Shown: positions 1 through 6,158, counted from the first letter of the stretch. The stretch: 9,618 nucleotides of DNA from JBBDWJ01 sp040902925 (GCA_040902925.1 JBBDWJ010000010.1:1-9618), one strand, 5' to 3'. A program made the numbers and translations. Notes: a model not told the origin generated them from the letters alone.

Positions 1-3
1 AGC

Positions 4-45
4 CGACTTTCAGTCGAAATCAAACCTACCGGCTTTAGCCGGTAG
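4..45. repeat. REP-like double hairpin
   Basis: Two perfect inverted repeats stand side by side. The first has a 5-bp stem, CGACT (4-8) with AGTCG (12-16), and a 3-base loop. The second has an 8-bp stem, CTACCGGC (26-33) with GCCGGTAG (38-45), and loop TTTA. The core CGGCTTTAGCCG (CGGCTAAAGCCG on the other strand) resembles short hairpin repeats I associate with REP/RAYT-type or IS200-like palindromes in acidobacterial and planctomycete genomes; that link is from memory, not a search. No T-run follows, so an intrinsic terminator is less likely, although the hairpin could also end a transcript entering from the left. All three plus-strand frames are open at the left edge, so the end of an unseen gene cannot be excluded. 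Confidence 0.5.
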
Positions 46-53
46 TTGTTCAG

Positions 54-66
54 TTAGGACACTACC
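54..66. repeat. Short sequence inverted at right window edge
   Basis: GGACACTAC (57-65) is the exact reverse complement of GTAGTGTCC (9570-9578). The match extends to GTT(A)GGACACTAC with one inserted base. It could be the terminal inverted repeat of a mobile element lying to the left, with chromosomal sequence resuming near 66. A 9-13 base match alone is weak; the reason to take it seriously is that the right-hand copy looks like an insertion-sequence end that interrupts a gene. Confidence 0.3.
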
Positions 67-89
67 AGACCGCTCGCCTCCGGCGCGGC

Positions 90-95
90 TATACT
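90..95 (+). promoter_or_regulatory. Possible -10 element for the HEAT/lipoyl gene
   Basis: TATACT lies 13 bases before the ATG at 109 (consensus TATAAT, five of six). No convincing -35 hexamer is seen about 17 bases upstream and there is no Shine-Dalgarno between it and the ATG, so the predicted leader would be very short. Confidence 0.35.
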
Positions 96-108
96 GATAT
101 CGCTTCTG

Positions 109-963
109 ATGACTGAGCCTGCCCTATCCGCATCCGAAAAAGGTCCGGGAAAACGCGCCACGATTGTGATGTCTCTGGTGGCCGTGCTGTGCATCCTGAT
201 CCCGTTGTTGTTTTGGCACGGCACCTGGTTCGGCCGCGCACTCACCGATGAGCAGATCTCCGAATATCTCGGCGACAACCATGACCAGCCTCGCCGCACC
301 CAACACGCCCTGGTGCAGATCTCCGAACGCATGAGCCGCGGCGAGGCCTCGGTCAAGGAGTGGTATCCGCAACTGTTGTCTCTGGCCGATCATTCACTAC
401 CCGAGCTGCGGCTGACCGTGGCGTGGGTGATGGGGCAGGACAATCAGAACGAACAGTTTCACGATAAGCTGCGCGAGCTGCTGCGCGATGCCAATCCGAT
501 GGTTCGCCGCAACGCGGCTCTTTCGCTATCGCGGTTTGGCGACGCCGCCGGGCGGACGGAACTGCTGGCCATGCTGCAGCCCCACACGATAACGGCGGGC
601 ACTGGCGGGGTGATCAGCAACCGTCTGCAACAGGGGGATGTAGCCGACCGCGGCACGCTTCTGGTGCGCGTCGAGGTCGAGGGCGAGCCCGAGCCGGCCG
701 AGATTCGCTCCGAGGTTCCCGGAGTTGTCAGGAAGCAACTCAAAAGCGACGGCGACGCCGTCCAGCCGGGTGAAGGCGTCACGCTGCTCGGTCCCGACCC
801 GGGCCACGCTTTCGAGGCCCTGCGCGGCCTCTATCTGGTTGGCGTTCGGGATGATATCGAAACGATCCGGCCGTTCCTGATGCCGAGCGAAAACAACCCC
901 GCCCACGTCGCCGAGCAGGCCAGACTTACGATCGAAAAACTCAGCGGGAACAGCGGGCCGTAG
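109..963 (+). CDS. Membrane-anchored HEAT-repeat protein with lipoyl-like hairpin
   Basis: The 284-aa product begins with a short basic segment (KGPGKR at 11-16) and one hydrophobic helix at about 18-36 without a clear cleavage site. This suggests an N-in signal anchor with the rest outside the cytoplasmic membrane. Residues about 60-155 read as amphipathic helix pairs of the HEAT/PBS-lyase type, for example PELRLTVAWVMGQ and NPMVRRNAALSLSRFGD. Residues about 181-230 look like a biotinyl/lipoyl-type beta hairpin: EVPGVVRKQLKSDGDAVQPG matches the pattern xxPGxVxxxxVxxGDxVxxG. The lysine that would be modified in true carriers is not evident, so it is more like the hairpin of HlyD-type adaptors. 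Another helical segment follows at 232-278. No enzyme motif is seen and function is unknown; a scaffold or assembly factor at the membrane is a guess. The gene is convergent with the MFS gene, 9 bases away. A later ATG at 169 would remove the basic N-terminus, so 109 is preferred. Confidence 0.8.
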   Translation: MTEPALSASEKGPGKRATIVMSLVAVLCILIPLLFWHGTWFGRALTDEQISEYLGDNHDQPRRTQHALVQISERMSRGEASVKEWYPQLLSLADHSLPELRLTVAWVMGQDNQNEQFHDKLRELLRDANPMVRRNAALSLSRFGDAAGRTELLAMLQPHTITAGTGGVISNRLQQGDVADRGTLLVRVEVEGEPEPAEIRSEVPGVVRKQLKSDGDAVQPGEGVTLLGPDPGHAFEALRGLYLVGVRDDIETIRPFLMPSENNPAHVAEQARLTIEKLSGNSGP

Positions 964-972
964 CGGTTTGGC

Positions 973-2217
973 TCAGACAGCCTGTCGAGAGGTTGGAGCG
1001 TCGGACGGCAGCCGCAGAGCCAGCGCGAAGCCCGCGAGCGGTACGGTTACCACACCCCACAAGACGGCTTCGAGTCCGACACGGTCCGCCAGCCAGCCGA
1101 TGAGCGGGATGCAGGTGATCCCGACCATTCCCCAGGCGAATCCCATCATCAGTGAGGTCACGGTTCCGGCTTTGGAAGGCACGATCCGCTGCGCCATCAC
1201 GACGTTGACGGGGATCGTCAGCAGCAGAATCAGGCCGCCCGCGAACAGGCTGACGAGAGAGACCCAGCCGCTGCTGGCGAGAAACAGCCACAGAAACGGC
1301 ACCGAGCCGATCATCGACGTCAGCACGACGCGTTTGCCGCCGAAGCGGTCGGCGAGATTGCCCCCCATCACCGCGCCGCCGGCGGCGCTCGCAAAAAACA
1401 GCGTCAAGGCGAGGCTGGCTTGGGCGAAGGTGAACCCCCGCTCGTTGTAGAGGTACAAAGTCAGAAACTGGCCCAAGCCCAGGTGTACGACCGAGCGCAG
1501 CACGACCAGCGCATAGTGCAGGGCAATGGGCTTCCATGTTGAGCCCAGGGCTGCGGCATCCATGCCGCTGGGCCGCGAGTTTTCTTCGACCTGCGGCGGC
1601 GGCAGTTTAAAGAACAAGATGGCGGACCCCAGAATCCCCGGGACGATCGCGATAGGCAGCCAGCTAAACCCGATGTGCTCGGTGAGCAGCGAAAAATAAA
1701 CCGGGCCCAGCGAAAAGCCAAACATTCCGGCGGCGATGAAGAAGGCGACACCCAGGCCGCTGCGGGCGCCTGATAGAGCGGCCGCCTGCGACGTGCTTTG
1801 CGGATGGAAAGCCGCGATCGCCATGCCCCCAAGGGCCACCAGCAGCAACAGGCTCTTGAACCCGACGGCCAAGGGTAGACTCGTCAGGAACAGGCCCGCG
1901 GCGAACGGCGCCAGCACCGCAAACATACGGGTATGCAGCCGGTCGGAGAGCAATCCGAAGGGCAACTGCATTACCGCCGAGGTGAGCATGAAAACGCCCC
2001 CCAGCACGCCAGCCTGCGCCAGCGAAAGGGAAAAATGCTGTGCCAGCAGGGGCTGCAAGGTCGGTACCGCGCTCGAGAACAGGTCGACCGTGAGGTGGCC
2101 CAAGGCCAAGAGCAGAAGAGTTTTGGAGATCAGGCCCGGAACCTTCGCGGCGGGTATTTCTTCTATGCGTCCGGCGACCGGGGAGCCGGCTACTTCCTGA
2201 ATGATGGTGTTTTGCAA
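973..2217 (-). CDS. MFS transporter, fosmidomycin-resistance (FSR)-like
   Basis: This is a multi-pass inner-membrane transporter of the major facilitator superfamily, about 12 helices over 414 aa from the start chosen here. Family signs are LALGHLTVDLFSSAVPTLQP in the first helix, the loop 2-3 motif GLLSDRLHTR (about 88-97), its second-half repeat GNLADRFGGKR (about 286-296), and AFHPQSTSQAAALSG after the fourth helix. AFHPQ and the H-x-x-x-D of helix 1 resemble FSR-type drug exporters; the actual substrate is unknown. The start is uncertain. The frame runs open to 2427, but the extra N-terminal residues are low-complexity and overlap the divergent peptidase gene. The segment with transporter character contains no ATG or GTG, so TTG at 2217 is my choice. 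A CATAAT -10-like sequence lies on the minus strand at 2246-2251. No Shine-Dalgarno is evident. Confidence 0.85.
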   Translation of the reverse strand: MQNTIIQEVAGSPVAGRIEEIPAAKVPGLISKTLLLLALGHLTVDLFSSAVPTLQPLLAQHFSLSLAQAGVLGGVFMLTSAVMQLPFGLLSDRLHTRMFAVLAPFAAGLFLTSLPLAVGFKSLLLLVALGGMAIAAFHPQSTSQAAALSGARSGLGVAFFIAAGMFGFSLGPVYFSLLTEHIGFSWLPIAIVPGILGSAILFFKLPPPQVEENSRPSGMDAAALGSTWKPIALHYALVVLRSVVHLGLGQFLTLYLYNERGFTFAQASLALTLFFASAAGGAVMGGNLADRFGGKRVVLTSMIGSVPFLWLFLASSGWVSLVSLFAGGLILLLTIPVNVVMAQRIVPSKAGTVTSLMMGFAWGMVGITCIPLIGWLADRVGLEAVLWGVVTVPLAGFALALRLPSDAPTSRQAV

Positions 2218-2245
2218 GGAGGTGTAACTCGGGGTGGAAACTCTT

Positions 2246-2251
2246 ATTATG
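2246..2251 (-). promoter_or_regulatory. Possible -10 element for the MFS gene
   Basis: CATAAT on the minus strand (five of six to TATAAT) predicts a transcript start near 2239 and a leader of about 20 bases to the TTG at 2217. The -35 region is poor. It lies back to back with the peptidase promoter in the 124-base divergent intergenic region. Confidence 0.3.
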
Positions 2252-2323
2252 CCGCACCCGGCCAGAGGCCCCGTGGGCGGAACAGCGCGACGCGGTCTTG
2301 GCGGGCGATTCTCGAAATCCGGT

Positions 2324-2332
2324 TGATACAAT
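2324..2332 (+). promoter_or_regulatory. Extended -10 promoter for the M24 peptidase
   Basis: TGA-TACAAT fits an extended -10 (TGn plus TATAAT, five of six). The hexamer ends 9 bases before the ATG at 2342, so the predicted transcript starts within about 2-4 bases of the start codon. No consensus -35 is visible. A run of seven G (2334-2340) fills the space between the hexamer and the start codon. Confidence 0.5.
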
Positions 2333-2341
2333 CGGGGGGGT

Positions 2342-3487
2342 ATGCTCAAGCTCGAAAACTGCCGCGACCGGCAGCAGCGGTTACTGCGGTTGATGCAGAC
2401 CGAATCGCTGGTCCTGGTGGTACTCACAAACCCGAAGTCGATTTACTATTTCTCGGGCGCGCTGCTGGACTCTTCGCTTCCCCACGCGTTTGTGATGAAA
2501 GCCGGGGGCCCGAGCCTGCTGATCACGAACGCTCCGATTGGCCAGCCCGCGGAACCTCCCAAGTCCGCCGCTGATGACGCGCTGATTTATGAATGGCACT
2601 CCATCGAGCGCGATGTGAGCGCGACGACGTGGCATTCCGATGTTGCCGGCTTGGCCAAGAAGACGATCCTGCGGATGATTCCTCGCGGCGGCTCGGTGGG
2701 AGTGGAAGCCGAGTTTCTCAGCGCCGTGGTCGCGGAGGCGGTCCGCGAGGGCGCCGGCAAGTCGGGCACCAACATCACCCGGGCGTTGAGCGACATGCGG
2801 CGTCAGAAAGACCCCGACGAGATCGAGTGCATCCGCCGCACCGTCGAACTGGCTGAGACAGGCTTCGCCGCGCTGAAATCGCGGCTGGCCCCGGGCATGA
2901 CCGAGTTCAAGGCCTACAGCATCTTCTACGATGCGATGGTCGCCAAGGCGGAGACATCCGTCACGCTCAACGGCGATTTCGCCTGCGGCGTGCGGGCGAT
3001 CCGCGGAGGAGGCCCACCGACCAACCGCCGGCTGCAGTTCGGCGACCTCTACATCCTCGACATCTACCCCAGCTACCAGGGCTACATGTGCGACTTTACC
3101 CGCACTTTCGTGATCGGCGGACCGTCCCAACTACAACAGGACGCCTGGGGGCATGTCATGGAAGCGCACGCCATCGCGCACCGCATGATCCACCCTGGCG
3201 TCCCCACCAGGGACGTCTACGACGCCCTCAAGCGGCACCTCGACAAGTTCAAGCCGGCCGAGGGTTCGTTCTGGCACCACGCCGGGCACGGCGTCGGCAT
3301 GAATGGCTGGGAGTTGCCGTGGCTGACCCCAGGCAGCGAAGACGTGATTCGCGACCGTGAGGTGCTGGCTTGCGAGCCGGGGCTGTACGACAAGGCGCTG
3401 CAAGGGGGCATCCGCCTCGAGCACAACTACCTGGTCACCAACGAGGGCGTCACCACGCTGGATCATTTCCCGATGGAACTGTTTTGA
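2342..3487 (+). CDS. M24-family metallopeptidase (Xaa-Pro peptidase/creatinase fold)
   Basis: The 381-aa protein has the two-part layout of aminopeptidase P, prolidase and creatinase: an N-terminal creatinase-like domain (about 1-150) and a pita-bread catalytic domain (about 158-381). All five dinuclear metal ligands are readable: Asp240 in YILDIYP, Asp251 in CDFTRTF, His316 in HHAGHGVGM, Glu345 in ACEPGLYD and Glu360 in GIRLEHNYLV. The expected role is hydrolysis of X-Pro or related peptide bonds in the cytoplasm, as there is no signal peptide. By eye, the extra His that normally precedes the R-x-L-x-x-G-D segment is missing: the sequence reads GGGPPTNRRLQFGD with Gly223 at that place. Substrate and even peptidase activity are therefore open. 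The start is supported by a -10 element 9 bases upstream; the next in-frame ATG would cut into the N-terminal domain. Confidence 0.9.
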   Translation: MLKLENCRDRQQRLLRLMQTESLVLVVLTNPKSIYYFSGALLDSSLPHAFVMKAGGPSLLITNAPIGQPAEPPKSAADDALIYEWHSIERDVSATTWHSDVAGLAKKTILRMIPRGGSVGVEAEFLSAVVAEAVREGAGKSGTNITRALSDMRRQKDPDEIECIRRTVELAETGFAALKSRLAPGMTEFKAYSIFYDAMVAKAETSVTLNGDFACGVRAIRGGGPPTNRRLQFGDLYILDIYPSYQGYMCDFTRTFVIGGPSQLQQDAWGHVMEAHAIAHRMIHPGVPTRDVYDALKRHLDKFKPAEGSFWHHAGHGVGMNGWELPWLTPGSEDVIRDREVLACEPGLYDKALQGGIRLEHNYLVTNEGVTTLDHFPMELF

Positions 3488-3528
3488 TTACGGCCCGGTT
3501 TAGCCGCCCCAAGCCGCCGCGGGATGGC

Positions 3529-4191
3529 CTACGGAGCTTTATTGGTCAGGTCGCGGACGAAGATGTCCTTGAAACGCATGCGGCCCTGCCCTCCGGAATG
3601 AAGCTGCAGGGCGATCGTTCCGTTCTTGGAGCCCGGTGACGGGTAAGTAAAATCGAGCACCTTCATGCCGTTGAGATGAACCACGTAGTGGTTGCCTTCG
3701 ACTTCGATCAGCATGTCGTTCCAGTCGTAAGGGCGAATCACGGTTTCTAGATTCGGCGCGGGCCAAGCGACCCAACCCTTGCCGTCTCCGTAGAGGCCGC
3801 CGGTATGGTGGCCGATGACGCGGTCGATCTCGATCTGGCGCCCGTCGGTAATTTCAGGGGTATCCCCTTTGAATTTGGTGTGGATGTAGACGCCGCTGTT
3901 GCCGTCGGCCTCGCACTTGAATCGCAGCGAGAGATGGAAATCCTGGTATTCCTTCTCGGTGGCGAGATAGCCGTATTCGTTGGTGATTCCTTCGCCGTAA
4001 ATGGCGCCGTCTTCAATGACCCATTTTTCCTGGCCTACCTTGCGCCAGCCGGCCAAGTCTTTTCCATTGAATAAAGATTCCCACTGCGGGGTCAAGACCT
4101 CGGGGCGGTTACCGCGTTGAGCCCAGGCAGCGCTGCTGGCCAGCAGCAAAACACCCATGACGGGCAGAAATGTTTTGAGAAAAATGCGCAT
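3529..4191 (-). CDS. Secreted DUF1080 / 3-keto-disaccharide hydrolase-domain protein
   Basis: The 220-aa product starts with a classical signal peptide (MRIFLKTFLPVMGVLLLASS, then AAWA|Q, cleavage about residue 24), so the mature protein is exported. The rest is one concanavalin-like DUF1080 domain: WESLFNGKDLAGWR (37-50), VIEDGAIYGEG, YQDFHLSLRFKCEADGNSGV (82-101), GRQIEIDRV, and the C-terminal WNDMLIEVEGNHYVVHLNG and IALQLHSGGQGRMRFKDI. The family includes enzymes that cleave 3-keto-disaccharides, and many paralogues occur in acidobacteria and planctomycetes. The exact substrate here cannot be told. The frame extends 10 codons upstream, but GGAGG (4201-4205 on the minus strand) lies 9 bases before the ATG at 4191, and only this start puts the signal peptide at the N-terminus. 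It is convergent with the peptidase gene, with 41 bases between stops. Confidence 0.92.
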   Translation of the reverse strand: MRIFLKTFLPVMGVLLLASSAAWAQRGNRPEVLTPQWESLFNGKDLAGWRKVGQEKWVIEDGAIYGEGITNEYGYLATEKEYQDFHLSLRFKCEADGNSGVYIHTKFKGDTPEITDGRQIEIDRVIGHHTGGLYGDGKGWVAWPAPNLETVIRPYDWNDMLIEVEGNHYVVHLNGMKVLDFTYPSPGSKNGTIALQLHSGGQGRMRFKDIFVRDLTNKAP

Positions 4192-4200
4192 GTCGAAAAA

Positions 4201-4205
4201 CCTCC
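4201..4205 (-). promoter_or_regulatory. Shine-Dalgarno deciding the DUF1080 start
   Basis: GGAGG on the minus strand sits 9 bases before the ATG at 4191. It favours this start over the in-frame ATG at 4221, which lies upstream of it. Confidence 0.75.
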
Positions 4206-4517
4206 GGCGCTCAGAACACAACCAGACCGTCCAGTCTAACAGGAGTTGGGAAGCATTGACCGCATCTGTCAGCGTCGCCGAATGGGGCCGGCGCAGCCGA
4301 ATGGTGAAGAGCCGCGAGGGCCTGAGGCCTCGAAACGCCTGCTCCGAAAGGACCTGGCGAGAATTTGCAGGCGCGAGGGCAACGTTTGGCGGGGCGGACC
4401 CGTCTGCATAAAGGAATCGAAGCCGACAAAGCTCTCGTTGTAGTCCGGGTTCCCCAAAGGATCGGATTGCATCCCGCGCCTTGTTGAAATACCGTAGTCA
4501 GAGAGAGGCCATTTCCA
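4206..4517. other. Intergenic region between DUF1080 gene and small orphan gene
   Basis: About 310 bases separate two divergent genes. It should contain the promoters for both. For the DUF1080 gene I see only a weak TAGACT at 4233-4238 on the minus strand. Frames on both strands stay open here because of high GC, but none has a convincing start. A minus-strand stretch around 4350-4465 reads like protein sequence (see findings) and could be a gene relic. No tRNA, obvious terminator with a T-run, or array was seen. Confidence 0.5.
4467..4495 (+). promoter_or_regulatory. Possible promoter of the 75-aa orphan gene
   Basis: TTGCAT (4467-4472), a 17-base spacer and TACCGT (4490-4495) fit a sigma-70-type promoter with a good -35 and a mediocre -10. 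Transcription would begin near 4502, leaving the GAGAGAGG Shine-Dalgarno (4501-4508) at the very 5' end. Confidence 0.35.
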
Positions 4518-4745
4518 ATGAGCACACAATTCATCCGCGTCCGGAACCGGATCGTCAACGTCGCCGCGATCGCCTACCTTCGTCTTTACGATGATCTGGA
4601 CCGCATCGACATCCGCCTGTTGGGCCCCGCTACTGAGGTCTCGCTGACGATCACGGTCGAGGGCGAAGAAGCCGTTCCGGTGCGCGAATTCTTCCTCAAT
4701 TCCGGCCTGGTCACGGATCTGCGATCAAGCCTCCAACCCGTTTGA
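4518..4745 (+). CDS. Small hypothetical protein, 75 aa
   Basis: I do not recognise a named family. The product is soluble, without signal peptide or membrane helix. It opens with QFIRVRNRIVNVAAIAYLRL (4-23) and continues with alternating hydrophobic stretches (DRIDIRLLG, EVSLTITVEGEEAVPVREFF), suggesting several beta strands followed by a helix. The opening pattern (basic residue, then V-N-x-x-x-I-A-Y) is reminiscent of short proteins that share a beta-barrel core with LytTR- or FlbD-like domains, but this is only a resemblance in layout. The start is well supported: GAGAGAGG (4501-4508) ends 9 bases before the ATG, the only clear Shine-Dalgarno among the plus-strand genes before 9381. The stop lies 57 bases before the cupin gene, which has its own promoter-like hexamer, so co-transcription is possible but not required. 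Confidence 0.7.
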   Translation: MSTQFIRVRNRIVNVAAIAYLRLYDDLDRIDIRLLGPATEVSLTITVEGEEAVPVREFFLNSGLVTDLRSSLQPV

Positions 4746-4787
4746 TCACAACGTTGCCGAGCGGATGCTGCCCTTGCCACGATGCAG

Positions 4788-4793
4788 TATGAT
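4788..4793 (+). promoter_or_regulatory. -10 element for the PMI-like cupin gene
   Basis: TATGAT (five of six to TATAAT) ends exactly 9 bases before the ATG at 4803 and is preceded by CAG, as at 6150-6152. A transcript starting about 7 bases downstream would be nearly leaderless. No consensus -35 and no Shine-Dalgarno are visible. Confidence 0.45.
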
Positions 4794-4802
4794 GGGTAGC
4801 CT

Positions 4803-6038
4803 ATGCCAGACAACAAGGTGCTGTTGCGGGATGGGCTGAACGCTGGCGAGGGCATTTTGCGCCTCGCTCCTTGCTGGGTGCCGCGCTCGTTTCTGATGCC
4901 CGGCGGGCGGCTGAAACTCGACCCCCGGGACCTCTACGCGCTCGGCGCGCATCGCGGGGGCATCGACGAGCGCTGGTTCTCTTCCACCACCAACGCCGCC
5001 AACGGTCCTGGGACGCCGCCCGACGAGGGGCTAAGCTACGTCGTCGCGCAGAACGGCGCCGGGAGCGAACCCAAGAAAATCCTACTCAAGGAAGCCGTTG
5101 AGACTCTTGGGGACGCCATTCTCGGCACGGAAGTGATGTCGCAGCAGGGCGGCTGGAACGTACTCTGCAAATTCTTCGACAACCTGGGCCCGATCCCGCA
5201 CCACATGCACCAGGGCGATGAGGACGCCGCGCGGGTCAACTGCAAGGGAAAACCCGAGGCGTACTACTTCCCGCCGCAATACAATTTCAAGGGCAACAAT
5301 TTTCCGTACACCTTCATGGGCCTCGAGCCCGGAACGACGCAAGACGACGTGCGGGCTTGCCTCAAGCGCTGGAATGAAGGCGACAACGGTATTCTCTACC
5401 ACTCCCGGGCTTACAAGCTAAAGCCGGGGAGCGGCTGGCACATTCCGGCGGGCATTCTGCACGCGCCCGGCTCGCTGGTCACCTACGAGCCGCAGGTGAA
5501 TTCCGACGTTTTTGGCATGTTCCAGTCGATGGTGGAAGGCCGCGCCGTGCCGTGGGACCTGCTGGTCAAGGATGTCCCCGCCGAGCATCATCAGGACCTC
5601 GACTACATCATCGGGATGCTCGATTGGGAAGGCAATGTCGACCCCGAGTTCATGAATCATCACTTCTTCGAGCCCTCGCCGGTCAGCGATGTGTCTGCGA
5701 TGAAAGACGGCGGCTACCGGGAGAGTTGGGTCTGCTACAGCACGGCGTATTTTTCCGCGAAGGAGCTGACGGTATTCCCGAAACGTTCTGTGACCGTGCG
5801 GGACGCCGCGGCCTACGGCCTGATCGTCACGCAGGGGTGGGGGCAGATCGGCGCGATGGACGTCGAGACCCCGTCATTGATCCGCTACGGCGAAATGACG
5901 AAGGACGAGCTTTTCGTTTCCGAGTCAGCGGCGCAAGCCGGCGTGAAGATCACGAACAAGAGCGAAACGGAAAACCTGGTCATGCTGAAGCAATTCGGCC
6001 CCGGCAACCCAGACGCCGCGTCCCTCATTCGTAACTAA
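4803..6038 (+). CDS. Cupin protein resembling class I mannose-6-phosphate isomerase
   Basis: The 411-aa cytoplasmic protein carries recognisable phosphomannose isomerase motifs in the right order. IPHHMHQGDED (131-141) stands where class I enzymes have the Q-x-H-P metal motif. GKPEAYY (149-155) matches the K-P-E motif, giving Glu152 as a ligand. IPAGILHAPGSLVTYEPQVN (214-233), followed by SDVF, matches the A-G-x-x-H-A ... E-x-Q-x-x-S-D segment, giving His220. The usual first ligand Gln appears replaced by His134, next to His136. A second cupin half follows (about 310-400: SWVCYSTAYFSAKELTVFPK, then GWGQIGAMDVETPSL). A metal-dependent sugar or sugar-phosphate isomerase is plausible, but the substitution makes the substrate uncertain, so no gene symbol is given. 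Nothing in the neighbourhood identifies a sugar pathway. The start is supported by the -10-like hexamer 9 bases upstream. Confidence 0.8.
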   Translation: MPDNKVLLRDGLNAGEGILRLAPCWVPRSFLMPGGRLKLDPRDLYALGAHRGGIDERWFSSTTNAANGPGTPPDEGLSYVVAQNGAGSEPKKILLKEAVETLGDAILGTEVMSQQGGWNVLCKFFDNLGPIPHHMHQGDEDAARVNCKGKPEAYYFPPQYNFKGNNFPYTFMGLEPGTTQDDVRACLKRWNEGDNGILYHSRAYKLKPGSGWHIPAGILHAPGSLVTYEPQVNSDVFGMFQSMVEGRAVPWDLLVKDVPAEHHQDLDYIIGMLDWEGNVDPEFMNHHFFEPSPVSDVSAMKDGGYRESWVCYSTAYFSAKELTVFPKRSVTVRDAAAYGLIVTQGWGQIGAMDVETPSLIRYGEMTKDELFVSESAAQAGVKITNKSETENLVMLKQFGPGNPDAASLIRN

Positions 6039-6054
6039 CATGGCGTAACTGACC

Positions 6055-6068
6055 GGCTCGATCGAGCC
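6055..6068. repeat. 14-bp perfect palindrome
   Basis: GGCTCGATCGAGCC is a complete 14-base palindrome, 17 bases after the cupin stop and about 85 bases before the -10 of the next gene. It could fold as a short hairpin (5-bp stem, 4-base loop) or bind a dimeric regulator. No T-run follows, so it is a poor intrinsic terminator. Confidence 0.4.
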
Positions 6069-6152
6069 AGGGGCCGTCGAGTTTGCTGCCGCGTGGTTGC
6101 CACACTTCTTACGCGCAAACGCTCTCGCAGCGAATGCTTGCAGACCGCACAG

Positions 6153-6158
6153 TATAAT
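6153..6158 (+). promoter_or_regulatory. -10 element for the hemX/ccsA-hemA-hemC unit
   Basis: A perfect TATAAT, preceded by CAG, ends exactly 9 bases before the ATG at 6168. It predicts transcription beginning about 3 bases before the start codon. The sequence 17 bases upstream (GCGAAT) is a poor -35. It also decides the start: an in-frame GTG at 6093 lies upstream of this promoter. Confidence 0.55.

Noticed and set aside
1..45. C-terminus of a gene entering from the left, ending at TAG 43-45
   Set aside because: The frame is open but only 14 codons long and coincides with two hairpins; a repeat element explains it better, though a gene end cannot be excluded.
941..1537. Minus-strand frame of about 198 codons within the MFS gene
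   Set aside because: Out-of-frame shadow of the transporter; the product is Arg-rich low complexity typical of a shifted frame in high-GC DNA.
2218..2427. N-terminal extension of the MFS protein up to ATG 2427
   Set aside because: The extra 70 residues are low-complexity, overlap the peptidase coding start on the other strand and cross both -10 elements.
1933..2574. Long plus-strand frame across the MFS N-terminus and the peptidase start
   Set aside because: It lies antisense to clear transporter sequence, its product is Arg/Gln-rich without domain character, and it overlaps the divergent promoter region.
2381..3130. Minus-strand frame of about 249 codons opposite the M24 peptidase
   Set aside because: The plus-strand frame carries all five metal ligands; the antisense product has no recognisable motifs.
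4192..4221. Ten-codon N-terminal extension of the DUF1080 protein
   Set aside because: The GGAGG at 4201-4205 supports ATG 4191, and the extension would bury the signal peptide.
4157..4443. Plus-strand frames in the DUF1080 upstream region
   Set aside because: No ribosome site, atypical Arg-rich products and overlap with the DUF1080 5' end; treated as chance open frames in GC-rich intergenic DNA.
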